The notes beneath the pieces were generated by a model. It did no database searches and was not told the DNA's origin. It saw only the letters and a program-made list of their open reading frames with translations. DNA of 64,000 bases from Perkinsus marinus ATCC 50983 (Eukaryota; Perkinsozoa; Perkinsida; Perkinsidae). Position numbers and translations under genes: made by a program. The DNA lies in assembly GCF_000006405.1 (NCBI RefSeq), contig NW_003215582.1:85475-149474 (forward strand), given 5' to 3'. Positions 22,102-33,700 of this stretch are shown here, one piece after another (the first letter of the stretch is position 1; every line of letters starts with the position of its first letter).

Positions 22102-24517
22102 TCACAAAACATCATCAATAATACTTGTTCGGGAGGCCGCGGCAGTGGAAGAATGCGACACAGTGTCATCGCTCTTCCCAGGTTTCCCAAACTCATCAGC
22201 AGCATCTTCCATACTATCAACGATGTCCTTCCGAGTAACTATACCCACTACATGATTGGCATCATCCTTATCTACAACAATCATATGCCGCAGAGCCAAG
22301 TTACGGAATATAGTATAGGCCTGTGCTAGGGGTGTCAACTCGGAAACTATCGTTGGAGTACGATTAGTCATGTTGAGCAAGTTCAGCCGGGAAGAAGCGG
22401 AGACGGCGCCACCATGAGCTTTCACCAAATCAACGATATTAGCCCGCATCACTATACCGAGCAGTCTATGGCTGCTATCCTCAATAGTAAATGCATTGTG
22501 AGTGCAGGTCGAGAGGACCTCCTGGATTCTACCCAAGGTCTCGACCTCGCCGAAGCCAGACAGTGGTGCCGCCGACATCCGGTATGTCACATACTTGCCA
22601 GCCATGTTACGCTCATCGTAGATGCTGAGCTCCTCAATGTAGGGATATCCACGTAGCTCAGACACTATATCGTATGCCCCTTTGTTGAACATGTCAGCCA
22701 CTTGCTTCGACACCACCACAGTAACCATCACTGCAGGGAGGAGCCGCAGGTCTCCGACTAGCTCAATGACGATGACTGTAAGACTGATGGTCATACGAGT
22801 AAAGCCAGCCATCATACCAGCAGCGCCCATAACAGCGTACACACCAGGGTTGGAGGCCCATTCGCCGACCCACAGCCCGAAGAGTCGGCCAAAGCAGGCA
22901 CCCAACATGATGTTGGGGACGAACAGGCCAGCAGGGATGGCAACACCATACGTCAGTAGAGTGAGGAAGAATATGATGAAGCCAGCAGCTGCCAACTGTC
23001 CCTGTGGGAACTCCGCTTCGCCTAATCGAGGTGAGAATAGCCACTTCACTGAAGTGTCCCTATCAGTGAGGAGCATAGCCGCCAGTGGGTTGTAGTAGCC
23101 CATATCGACCCCTTCATCGCACATAGCCGCTTGTATACCATCGTTAGGAATATAGCTCTGTCCATCCAGTGGTTTGCACGCGCCCATCTCAGACCAAGAT
23201 ACCCCATAAGCCAACAAGATGGTGATGAGCATCACCAACCCAGCTTCGACCACCTGACCGAATCTCCGACGATCCTTCCCATTGGAGTAGAGATGAAAGA
23301 ACACCCGTCTGTAGTATTGAAAGTAGCGCACGCCCTGACAAAAGATAGCACCCATGAGGCCAAAGAATATACCTAGAAGGATGAAGCAAGCAAACTCCCA
23401 AACGTGGAAGTAACTCTCATCTGCATTAGGGAACTGCATACCACCAGCGAGGTTAACGCATGAGCCTTCCACTTTACACTGGAAGTACTGCGCTGTCAAC
23501 CGAGTCATGTAACTAGCGATGATGCAGCCCAAGAAGCATCTCCAGTACAGCTCGCGTGGCCAGTATGTTGATGCTTCTTCTATTGTAAACAGCATACCTC
23601 CAATAGGAGCTTCAAAGGCTGTAGCTACACCCATGCCGGCGCCCATCGACACAAACTCATCCTTCACTTTCTGTGTTGAGAACGGTAACAGTGCTTTCAA
23701 GTAGAACTTGTTCCTAGCATGCATTTGTGCGACTGCTGCACCGACGATAGCACCGAGGTGAGCCATAGGGCCCTCACTACCTGAAAAAAAGGTATCGGAC
23801 GAAGTTAATCGAGAAATGTTGGGTAGTACCTGCATAGTGTCCAGTGCCGACCACTACGATCTGACCAAGAATACGCCAGACTATCCCCCAGAACCTCATC
23901 AGCTTGGGCACCATGACGCCATTGAGATAAGCCTTCACATCTGGGATGCCGCTACCACCCGCAAGAGGGGACATGTAGGAGACACCCCAGCCGATGAAGC
24001 AGATGAGTGGTACGCCGATGGCTATCCAGATGAGCATAGCACAGCCAGGGTTGTCAGACTTGAGCCAGTGGATCATAGCATCAGTTTTGCCAACTAGTAA
24101 CCAATGAGAACCAATTAGAATTACGCCACGACATATTCCTATGACGGCCCCCTCGACGATAGTTAGAATCCATTTAACCCACTGAGCGATGAACGGGCTA
24201 TAGCAGGAGGGCTTTCGGGGGTCCAAGGGCCCACTCGGGCCCACCGGAATGGACCCGTCGTGTATCGTAGGATGGTCCCAGAAGTAGTCGTGGCTCTCGA
24301 TTCCCTTTACACCTTCCTGAAACTGTGAGACCTTCAGGAGGGCCTCCGTCTCCTCCTCCTCTGAAGAGCCCTTGGAGCCCCTTGCACTTGAATAGGTCTC
24401 GGAACAGGAACAGGAGCTCGTCTCGAGTTTAGAGATGGACATCTCCGCTTTAGGTTTCGTAGATGACGGTGACGACATATATAATAGAACCCAATCAAGG
24501 GTTGCCACAATAGACAA
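22102..24517 (-). CDS. CLC-type chloride/proton exchanger, paralogue B
   Basis: Two exons (24517-23830 and 23780-22102) with a 49-nt intron at the same codon as in paralogue A. The core motifs are GSGIPDVKAYLNG, GSEGPMAHLG, FTIEEAS and GLFVPN, so both the gating and proton glutamates are kept and an antiporter is predicted. Two C-terminal CBS domains (about 22580-22420 and 22330-22190) are nucleotide-sensing modules in the family. The most likely start is either the first Met (24517) or the Met at 24478 (MSSPSSTK), which better matches the length of paralogue A. The cytosolic leader is Ser/Glu-rich. The end of the protein is a short Ser/Thr-rich tail. Expected in an internal or vacuolar membrane. 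Confidence 0.9.
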
Positions 24518-24927
24518 TACAGAAACAGAAACTGCAAAAGAGCACTCACTTCATCGATACGACTGCATGCATGTGACTCAAAGCGCTTCCGGTGTTGATG
24601 CCTGAGAGATGTCGAATTTACGGTACCAGTGGTGAGGGGGAGAGGCAGTCCATCTAACGAAATACATACATACCAGTACTAAGATTTCGATGGCGATTAA
24701 CGAATGAGCGAGAAGGCTGCTCTCCAAGGGCATGCTGAAACTCTGGTTAGATGATCGAATGGGGCGTCTCACTACGTCAAATTTACACTGGAGTTCATGT
24801 GCGTGCTTCGCTCCGCTAGCAAAATCAGCGCGCGCCCATCGACGCGTTCCCGCTTTTTTACGGTCCAAACTTGAAAATGTATCACGACTATTTCCAGGAG
24901 TGTACATTCTATCTCTTATTTCGTTAA
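24518..24927. other. Divergent intergenic region
   Basis: Lies between CLC paralogue B (-) and the unrecognised gene starting near 24928 or 25144 (+), so it should carry two promoters. It includes GCTTCGCTCCGCTAG (24809-24823), a sequence whose core TTCGCTCCGC recurs just before the hexokinase ATG and upstream of RLP24. No coding signal. Confidence 0.4.
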
Positions 24928-25716
24928 ATGGTTTCTAATACTGCAATAAAGGTTGGTACTTCTTGTCCGATTGCCGAGGATCATCGGACAGCCTGGTCAG
25001 GAGCGCAGGCACGGCTACTCTCAGCGGTAAATTCGGCAGTGAAAAGGTACCTTTACCACCTCGTCAAGGGAAACACTGGAAGATAGGGAGTCTCCTTAGT
25101 CCATCTTAGTTGGGCCGCAAATGCCTTCGACAGGATCAGAGCGATGCCGAATTGCCGCCCTTTGATGACGAATGCAGTACTGAATATCAACGGGGGACCA
25201 GTACTCGACTATCACCCCTGTCAGCTAGATGCGGATGGGACAGCTACTCTCGAGGTTTTGGTACCCAACCAAGATCGTACGAAATTCTTGACACATCTAA
25301 TATACGACTCCACCTATAAGCCGTCCATGAAGGCGATAAACCGTCCACGCGACTGTGCCGGTTTCAATGAGCACCGCATGGTTGACTGTCGCTTCGTCGT
25401 CGGGGATAATGTTAAGGTACCACAGATCAAGATGAACTTCGACGGGACTGCACTCTTGCTCACCCCATATGGACAGATGAGCCTCACATACTCTCGCTTT
25501 GCCCAGCGGTCTGCGGGAGGAATGTATATTACATTCGAAGGGAAGACCCAGGCTGAGACCGAACACATAAAGAAACACATCGGTGATGATATATTCGTCA
25601 AGGCACGGCATTACGTGACTAAAGGAGATGATGGTTTCCCACGTTTGTCCATTTACCATGATGAACCAGAGGCTCCAAGGGGGTATGTGATCCTCACTTA
25701 TAGACCACACCTTTAG
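24928..25716 (+). CDS. Unrecognised protein, probably beta-rich
   Basis: The frame from 25144 to the stop at 25714-25716 is clearly coding: it is rich in alternating polar and hydrophobic residues and contains GQMSLTYSRFAQRSAGGMYI and a C-terminal GYVILTYRP. Upstream, an exon in another frame (about 25069-25177, giving SDAELPPFDDEC) can be joined through a 25-nt GT-AG intron (about 25179-25203) so that the product reads ...FDDECILDYHPCQLDADG..., which looks more natural than starting at 25144. A first exon may begin at the ATG at 24928 or just downstream. I recognise no family. No signal peptide or membrane helix is evident in the main frame. The start is the weak point. Confidence 0.55.
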
Positions 25717-26456
25717 TAGATTCATCATGCTCACAGAGGTGGGTTATACGAAGACGATTGGACGAGTTCTTCACGTGGGTACTATCATCACCCATGAAGG
25801 AGTTTTCAACTTTATCACCTACTTCAATATCATATGTTTATCAAATCGTGGGAGCTCCATCATAGCGGGCAGACGTGTCGGAAATCATTCGTGTTTTCAT
25901 AGTATATACCCATTTAATGCTAAATCGAAATTATATTCCCTGGTGAATTTCATCTAGTGGAGGCACATGTGTTTTTTATTTACGTATCGATGTGTGTTAG
26001 AAACAAATAGCATGTCATGTGAGGCTGTCAATACCACGATGTTGTCGTCGTGTTCAGTACGCAGTTGTACTCTTCTTTTTCCACGTAGATTCAGAAAGGA
26101 AGATTAAACCGTCGCTATGCCGCATACGGCCTACTAACCAACAAGGGGGTGGCGCCTTTCGGCAGTTGAGAGTTTCAGGGAGATGATGTTATTGCTGTGT
26201 ACTGGAGGAGGTCAGTTATAAAAGTTTTACTCACTCTTATTGTAAATAGGCCGATGAATGGGACCTACTACGGGTGGGAGGGAGGGAGCTAATCTTATCC
26301 CATGCAGCATATCTATGTTACACCTCTATTTGTGTTTTTGAATAGTTCGGTGATGGCGATATAGCCTCATGGCAATCACTGATCTAGTCCTCGAGACGCC
26401 GTCATCGATCATAGACACCCGCCTGGCTTCCGTATAGCTCTGTGATCATACAGCAA
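25717..26456. other. Intergenic region upstream of the guanidino-kinase-like pair
   Basis: About 740 relatively AT-rich bases between two plus-strand genes. It should contain the 3' end of the first and the promoter of the second. No coding frame, repeat or RNA gene could be supported. Confidence 0.5.
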
Positions 26457-28079
26457 ATGTCCTCAGCAGCAGCAGCAGCAGCTCCTCAGTACCCTTCCGT
26501 ATTACGACCAGGCCCCGCCGCTGCACCGGGCATTAATCGACTCGCCTTGGCCCTAGCGTGCTCCAGTAGCTCAGAGGCATGCCTCCTCATCTCATTGATA
26601 CGTGATCAGGCACTGGGTTGTTGATCTATGTAGTGTCCAGTCCGAGGCGGTACCCTCCTCACTATTTCCACAAGCAATTCATAACTGCTGATGAATGGAT
26701 CCAACAGGGCGTTGGCAACTACGAATACTATTGCCCCGAGAAGGGCGCGACATTCCCTCCGTACAAGGTGAGCTCAGCTGATTCCAGCATCTGCGTATCT
26801 GCTACTGTTGCTAGTGGCTTGGTCGCCTACCTGACCTCCGAGATCACAACACGTATACCGCGGAAATCCTACGACGCTATCCGGAGTTGTACGATCAGCT
26901 CAAGCGTCGTGTCACAGAAAATGGTGATGAAATCATCTCTTCGCGCCAAAGCGTCATGTTGTTCTTGCAGGCGTCGGTTTAGGAAAGTGCATCAAAACTG
27001 GCATAGACAACATTTCTGCTCAAATTGGCAAGCAGGTCGGCATTGTGGCGGCTGACGTCGAAAGCTACTGGACCTTCGCCGAGCTGTAGCGCCTCCTTCC
27101 TCCCCTTGCGGTGGTTATGATGAATGGATCAGATTCGATGAGGTCATATGCAAGCTCCATGGCTACTCGAAGGACGACATACAGTCACACGACTTCGACT
27201 CCACAAAGTTGACGGACACCCGAATAGATCCGCAGGGAAGGTGTGATACTATGTATCACCCATACACCATTCTGCCTTGTTAGATACGTCCTGTCTAGCA
27301 CTATGCGCGTGGTGCGTTCATTGGAGGGGTACAACTTAACACCAAGTCTGTCATTTGAAGATCGCAGAGCAGTTGAGCAAGTGATCTCAGCAGCGCTTGC
27401 CGATCTGGGTGGTGTGTACAAGGGGAACTACTACGGCCTACCTGGCAGCGAAAGCTATAGTGGTACCGAGCTCGGTCGAGACGAGGAGGCTCGGCTGAAG
27501 GAGGAAGGCATCCTACTGCCTGAGCCTGCCTCTACGATTGTCCTGTCCTCGGGGATAGGCCGACATTGGCCTGATGGTCGCGGGATGTTCTATAACGACA
27601 CGAGGGACGTCTACGTGTGGGTTAATAACAGCGATCACATGGAGATCTCTGCGAAAGCTCAAGGAGATGCCGTGAAGGAGACCTTCGGAAAACTCATGGG
27701 TATAGTTGGTGATGTAGAGAAAACACTACGGCGTCAAGGTAGCCGCGGCTTTGCCCACGATGAGCATTTTGGGTACCTGTCAACCTGCCCTAGCAATCTT
27801 GGTACGGGTCTCGGGATCCTACTGGAGATGCGCTTACCCAATCTGATGAATCGATCTGAGTTCCGAGATATCCTCAGAGTACTCGGGTTGCGAATGTTCG
27901 TCACTGAGGCCGACAGTACTGTGTGCTGCATTGAAAATACTCAGAGAGCTGGTCCAACCGAGGTGGAGCTCACGAATGCCTTCATAGAGTCGTGTAGAAA
28001 ATTGGTGACGTTAGAGAGCTGCCTTGAAAAAGGCTCTAATGTGGAGGATGAAATGAAAACCATGTTAGCGAATGCTTAG
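26457..28079 (+). CDS. ATP:guanido phosphotransferase-like protein A, probable pseudokinase
   Basis: Six exons (26457-26601, 26634-26767, 26815-26923, 26971-27085, 27133-27240, 27284-28079) with introns of 32-47 nt and matching phases. After a low-complexity, Ala-rich leader comes the arginine/creatine-kinase N-domain (GIDNISAQIGKQVGIVAADV, aligning to the family's GVGIYAPDAEAY region). The catalytic domain follows (RIDPQG, YVLSSTMRVVRSLEGY, GIGRHWPDGRGMFYND, GYLSTCPSNLGTGL). The loop Cys of CPSNLGT is present, but the catalytic Glu pair of NEEDHLR reads NNSDHME, so the Glu (E225 in Limulus arginine kinase) and the ATP-binding Arg (R229) are gone. The Arg expected in LGTxxR reads Gly, and the first Arg of STRVR is Thr. 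The family makes phosphagens from ATP; this copy probably cannot (inference). It lies directly upstream of paralogue B. Confidence 0.8.
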
Positions 28080-28154
28080 CTTGAATGTTTCTGTTTATGG
28101 TCAACAGATTGTTGTTGTTGTTGAAGGGGTATATGTCTGTAGTAGAAAGGGTGT

Positions 28155-29817
28155 ATGGCAACGTCTGGGTATCTCCGCCGTGCATTTCTCAAAGCGGACG
28201 TTGTCACTCCGTTGATGGGCGGCCTCAGCTTGGCTGTTGCCGGTGAGCCTCCTGTGATGGGTGGGGCAGGAGAGGTTTGCTCGATCAGGTGTCGGAACCT
28301 TATGGATGCAGAATCGATCTCCTGACTATCCTCCCAGAGGCCTGGCTCCCCAAGTGAAGCATCTACCTGAGCGCATAAGGAGGGGTCTGGGCGACGACGA
28401 GTACTACTGCGAGGAGGTTGGCGCTACCTTTCCAGCAGATGAGGTTCGCCTCATGGGCGTTGATCTCTTGGTAGAGGCGTTGCTCAGGCCCCGGAGGAGC
28501 TCCCTGATCTGTCGGGTCATGAGAGCCTTCTTGCCAAGGTGTTGATGGAGAAGCCCTCTTTGTATAAATACTTGCGGAATCGAGTCACAAGCAATGGTGC
28601 GTTACTTTCTATGTGGGTCCCATCGTTCATCAGGTGTTACCATTGCGAAGTGTATAAAGAGTGGTATGGATAATCCCAGTCAGGCAGATGGAGGGAAGGT
28701 CGGCATCATAGCTGGAGATGAAGAAAGCTACGAAGTCTTCAAAGGGCTGTAACACTCCACCTCACACTTTTTGGTTTCCGTTTTTTCTATCAGATTTGAC
28801 ACCATCATTGATCGCTGGCACTGTGGCTTCCCACGGCATGCTAAGCACACCAACGATCTCGACCCTTATAAAATAACCAAGACGCAAATCGATCCTACAG
28901 GAAAGTAGGTGTCGCCAACTCGGACCCTCTTTCGTCGTTTTGGGACCGCCGGAATTGCCAAGGCGAGTAATTTACTCTATTTACTCGCCTCCTCACAATT
29001 CGCCTTCGATGAGAGAAGCGTCGGACACCGCGTTGCAAGATACGTTCTTTCTTCCCGTGTGAGCATCGTGCGATCGATCCGAGGGTACAGACTACCGCCG
29101 AGCATATCCTTCCAAGAACGCCGAGACGTAGAGAGGTTGGCCGTGCAGGCCTTGAAGACCTTCCCCATACATCTCCATGGTTACTACAAACCTCTGCTCG
29201 GGAGTCGGAGTTTCTCCACGGAGAATAATGGCTCTGATGAAACTCACAAAAAGGAGGAGGATATCGTCCACCCTGAGTCGGGGCCTTTGCTCTCTTCCGG
29301 GATCGGCCGACACTGGCCTGATGCTCGAGGTGTATTCCACAATGATACAGATGATCTCAGAGTTCTGGTTAACGATGTGGAGCACTTGGAGTTCATTTCG
29401 ACCCGGAAAGGGGATGGTGTCAGAGCATGCTTCGCCGAGCTTTCGGAAGCCCTCCGCACCTTCGAGGCTTCACTTGCGTCCCAGAATCGGGAGTTCATGC
29501 ACAACGATCGTCTCGGGTACCTCTCGTCACACCTCGACAACCTCGGCACTGGACTGCACATCTCAGTAGAGATGAGGATCCCCAATATGATCGGCAGACC
29601 TGATTTCGAGCGAATCATTCGTAGAATTGGACTCAAAGCCGCCGGGAACACGCAAGGCGATAAGTTTCATCACACTTTGTTTGTCGAGAATCTCGACGTC
29701 TTGGGACGTAGTGAAGTCCAAATAGCTGATACCGTTATAGAAGGTTGCGCCAGGCTGGTCGAGTGGGAGCAAGCGCTGGAGAAGGGTCGAGACATCACGT
29801 CTGAGCTACCAAGATGA
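28155..29817 (+). CDS. ATP:guanido phosphotransferase-like protein B, probable pseudokinase
   Basis: Six exons (28155-28242, 28289-28443, 28488-28596, 28634-28748, 28794-28904, 29040-29817) at positions equivalent to those of paralogue A, so the pair arose by tandem duplication. Residues 1-35 (MATSGYLRRAFLKADVVTPL...) contain Arg, Lys and a hydrophobic stretch, compatible with a mitochondrial leader or membrane anchor. The N-domain (KSGMDNPSQADGGKVGIIAG) and catalytic domain (YVLSSRVSIVRSIRGY, GIGRHWPDARGVFHND, GYLSSHLDNLGTGL) are clear. The reactive Cys is replaced by His (SSHLDNLGT), the NEEDHLR motif reads NDVEHLE, and the family Arg after LGT is His. Loss of these conserved residues argues against phosphagen synthesis; a binding or regulatory role is a guess. 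The fold is kept, so this is not a decayed gene. Confidence 0.8.
28905..29039 (+). other. Unusually long intron with a hairpin
   Basis: This 135-nt intron is about three times longer than the other introns of the gene. It contains GGCGAGTAA and TTACTCGCC as inverted arms (about 28961-28990), a stem of nine pairs or more. The equivalent intron in paralogue A is 43 nt and has no hairpin, so the extra sequence was gained after duplication. Confidence 0.6.
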
Positions 29818-30744
29818 CTGCCCTTGGGGGCTCATGGTAGATGCCATCGATGTTTCTGTGATATCCATGTGTGTTTTGTTATGTACAGTGGGTGGGTGTC
29901 ATCACCAAGCATCGCTGGTTAGGTCAGTCGTACACAGCGTGAGCTGTTCACGTAGTTCGCGACAACACTCGTGTTGTGAGGCTGTGGAAGTATTTCATGC
30001 TCCAGTGCCAATGGAAAATGGGTACGGTTCGAGCGTGTAGGTGAGTGACAAAAAATATACCGAACACTGCAAAATACCCCACAATTCGTCAGAAAGCCAT
30101 ATAGGATAGGTCCCGGCTAGTGCAATAGCTAGAGAGATCACCCTAGAGAGAGTATCACCCGAGAAAAGTAGGTCATTATTAATGACGCAGTGTAGCTGAT
30201 GCCGAGACGTAGAGTGGCGAAAGGGAACTATGCGAAATTCGGCCATGCATTGATGGGTGTCGACAACCTCGGTGCGTGGTGAGACAACGGGTTGTATCCC
30301 TTACTGCGTGATCAGTGTCCCTAATTATCCGTTATTAAATGCACGGGAAGATTCCCAGTGGCGTTTCCTCGTTTCTGTGATTATAGTGAGAGGTTTTTTG
30401 CCTTGGACGGCAACGTCCTATGAGATATCTCCTCATCGAAACCTCATGTTCGTACCAGATACTCCCAAAATACCGATAAGATCTCTGACGTAATGTTGGT
30501 GTACATAGCATTCCTTAAAATGGCTCACGCTTTGTCGACGGACATCGGTTTCGAATTTCACGAGTCTGGGAATTCGGGGGCCCCCGGATCAGCTCGTCGT
30601 AGAGCTCCTCTTCAAAAGAAGTGTCTCTCACGCAGAAGAGCTTGTTTCAACCACCCGAATATCCCGACTGAGTATACGCATACGTCCATGCCCAGTGAAC
30701 TAGGGAATACGTTTTCGGTGATCTCATGGTGAACGAAAAAATCC
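29818..30744. other. Gap between convergent genes
   Basis: About 930 bases between the 3' ends of a plus-strand and a minus-strand gene. Short frames on both strands have no recognisable content. Presumably two 3' untranslated regions. Confidence 0.4.
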
Positions 30745-33700
30745 TCAAGTGAATGAAACTTTGCCGACTACGCGGACATGGGAAAACGGTGCTACGTTCA
30801 TGCATTGACAATAATATAGGTTTGAGTACAGCGTTATGCCCTTAGACGTAGGAGCTGAGGGGAAAACGTGACAGTTCCTGAATATGTTGCTGAACGCCAT
30901 CACCTGTTGTTTCGCTTGATGATACTTCTGTTGCAGCTCGTCTCGTGAGGCCTCTGCGATTCGTAGACGCTCAGTCACTCTATCGTGTTTATACCACACC
31001 TCCACCACTTTGTCGCAAATGTTCTTCGCGTATTTCCGCAAGGCACTCCGCTGATGCTCGGCGCGAACCTCAAGCGGCAATTCGAGAGCCTCCAAAGAAG
31101 ACGCATCCCACCTTCACAGCATTCACGTCAACAAGAGCCATCCAACCTCTCGATATAAGATCCTCGTTGGCCATACTGGCACGCTCGAGGGACCGCAGGG
31201 TCTCTTGTCTCCGCTCATTAAACCTGACAAAAAACCTACGAGACAGTTCGAGAGCCTCCTTACCTGCCGAGACCCTCTTTAGTGACCTCACAGAACTTGC
31301 TGACTTCTCTCCTCGATGAAGTGATGAGCTCCGATATCGCACCCATTTCTCGTGGTTCGACGATGCTCCTCCTCAGACTACCACTCGTCGCAAAAGCAAA
31401 GGAGTTCGGTTCTTGGCGAGACTCATAATCAGCGGCGCGCATCGATGCTCGTTCGAACTCCTCGAGGGACTTTAGCCACCTAACACTCCTCTTCCTTGTG
31501 GAGATGCATCATCCCGCCATCCCACCTTGGTGTCACATGCTCGAGATCTGCCAAGAGACGCCTAAACCCTATACGGCACTCTTCTGCCGCTCCGAGTGAA
31601 GACTGGGCATCAGCTAGGCGCATGCTCAACCTGAGGGAAGCAAGGGACTCGACAGTCAACATCATCGATTCTCACTGAATTAACCTGATGTGCTGATCAC
31701 AACGTGAAAATTCCGGGCTAATTTTAGGAAACGCTTATTGGTTTCTGTGCATCCGAATTCTATGCAAAGTTCTGTAGTAAGTGGGGAAACTCCTGAGCTC
31801 AGCTGAGAGAAGCCAACACGTACAATCCAACAATAGCGCACCTCTCTCGTGTGGTGTAATCTCCTCCCGAGTCCACCAGCCGAGTCCGGAGCGACATCAG
31901 CTCCTGTCGATGTCTGCCTTGTTCGACCACCATCAAATCTTGAGCTCTCTCCAGCTCCTCCCGGAGATCCTCCACCCCCTCCTTCACATCGTGTAGTTCA
32001 CTCGACACAGCATCAGAATGCTCACGTGCTGCCTCAAGAAGGACGCCGGCCCATTCAGCTGATTCCTCCGCAGTCCGCCCTCGCAGCTCCAGGGAGTGAC
32101 AGACAGCTCGAGCGTCTTCTATCAGCATACCACACCTTTCTCGCCAACACTGTTGCGTTCCTATGACACCTGATGAGTGCTCATCCTCAAGCGCCTTGAG
32201 ATTGCCAAGCGCATCGTTTAAGGTCATGGATGCCGCCTCTCGAAATCGTCCCTCCAACTCCTTAACCATCATCGACGACCTCTCCCGAACTTGGCACATC
32301 TCCTCCAGCAACTCCTTGTTCTCCCTTGTGAGCAGCTCTACCTCAGCTACTCTCGAGGCGACCTCCATCCGAGCCGACTGCGCTATATCGCTGCTCGTGG
32401 CAACTTCATCACACATGACCGTCAACCTCCCTTCCAGCTCCGCTCTAGCTTCCTCAGTCGCCTCCAGTTTATGACGTAACACGCTGATCTCTTCCTCTCG
32501 CGAACGCAGCTCAGCACTAGAGTTTTCAACTTCTCCCCGAAGACGTTTACAATCTCTTTCTAATTCCTCCACACGTGATCGAGATTCGTTTGCCGCATCC
32601 CTCAGTCTGCGCACCTTGTCAACGACAGGCCCCGGGGAGTCAGCACCCCAACTATCTCCCACAGGGAAGCTCATCGCCTTCAAAATGGATCTAAATTCTT
32701 CCAACAACCCTCCTGCAGATTCCCGTGCTTGTTCAAGCGCCGAATTGGCACGCTCCAACTGTCGTTGCAAATCTTCACAACGCTGTTGGGAGAGCTTCTG
32801 ATCGCGTTGCAAACCCTCAGCAGCTCCCTTCAAAGCATGACCCAGCTCAGCTGCATTTGACAGGGAGTAGAACGGCCTCTTGTCATCGATTGGAACCCCA
32901 AGAGAACTGCCGAGGTCCGCGAGGAGAAGCTGCACTTTAGTCCTCATTTGCATCTCCAGACCGCTGAAGTCCTCACGTAACGTGCTAAGTCGTTCGAACG
33001 ATTCTCGATCCCCTTGGTCTCGCATTTTTCCAATCTCAGAGATCTCGTCAGCCTGTTGCTCAGCGAGCATACGCGCCGCATTCAAGTCGTTTCTAGCGCA
33101 CTGCAATTCGGCCTCCAACCTGACATGCAGAGTTCGTCACTATGAAACGTGTCGGTACCCAAGACGATAAAACTCACAGGGAACATTCAACTTGATAGTA
33201 ACAACAGCATACCCACTTTGTTGACTTTTGAATAGCAAGTTCGAGGTCTCCTCCACGGTGAGAATATTCAAGAGGAGGTGGTTGCTCACGTGACCTGATA
33301 GTAACTATAATAACCGTCAGAGGTTAGCAAGACCACTTGATATCCTCCAACGCCATAGACAGCCCTTCGGCTCGGTGGGTCTGCAACTCAACGAAAGCCA
33401 ACGATTCCTTAGCTGATGAAATGGGCCTGAATACAGTCCAGGAATCAAACAAACATTGAAGATACGGAGAGCGTCGAAGAGGGCTTAGTCAGAGAGAAGC
33501 CGTAGGGATCGCCAGATGAGGTATACCACCCGCATGGTGGGATCTCTTCGATGACGCTTCCCAGGATCGACGACCCGACCGGGGATTGAACTTGCGACGT
33601 CGCGAGGCCGTTCTCCACAACACGTGTTACAGTAGCTCTAAAACGTGCGCTACGGGGGCGTGCTTCCGCACAGAGAGATTCGTCGTCTTTCTAGAGATGT

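Noticed and set aside
31849-33170. Plus-strand frames of about 60-105 codons across the coiled-coil gene
   Set aside because: They are shadows of the minus-strand 439-residue coiled-coil frame, with Ser/Leu-rich composition typical of reversed coiled-coil codons.
33560-33620. tRNA gene call
   Set aside because: A T-loop-like box is present but the T-stem does not pair and no acceptor stem closes, so I report it only as a possible relic.
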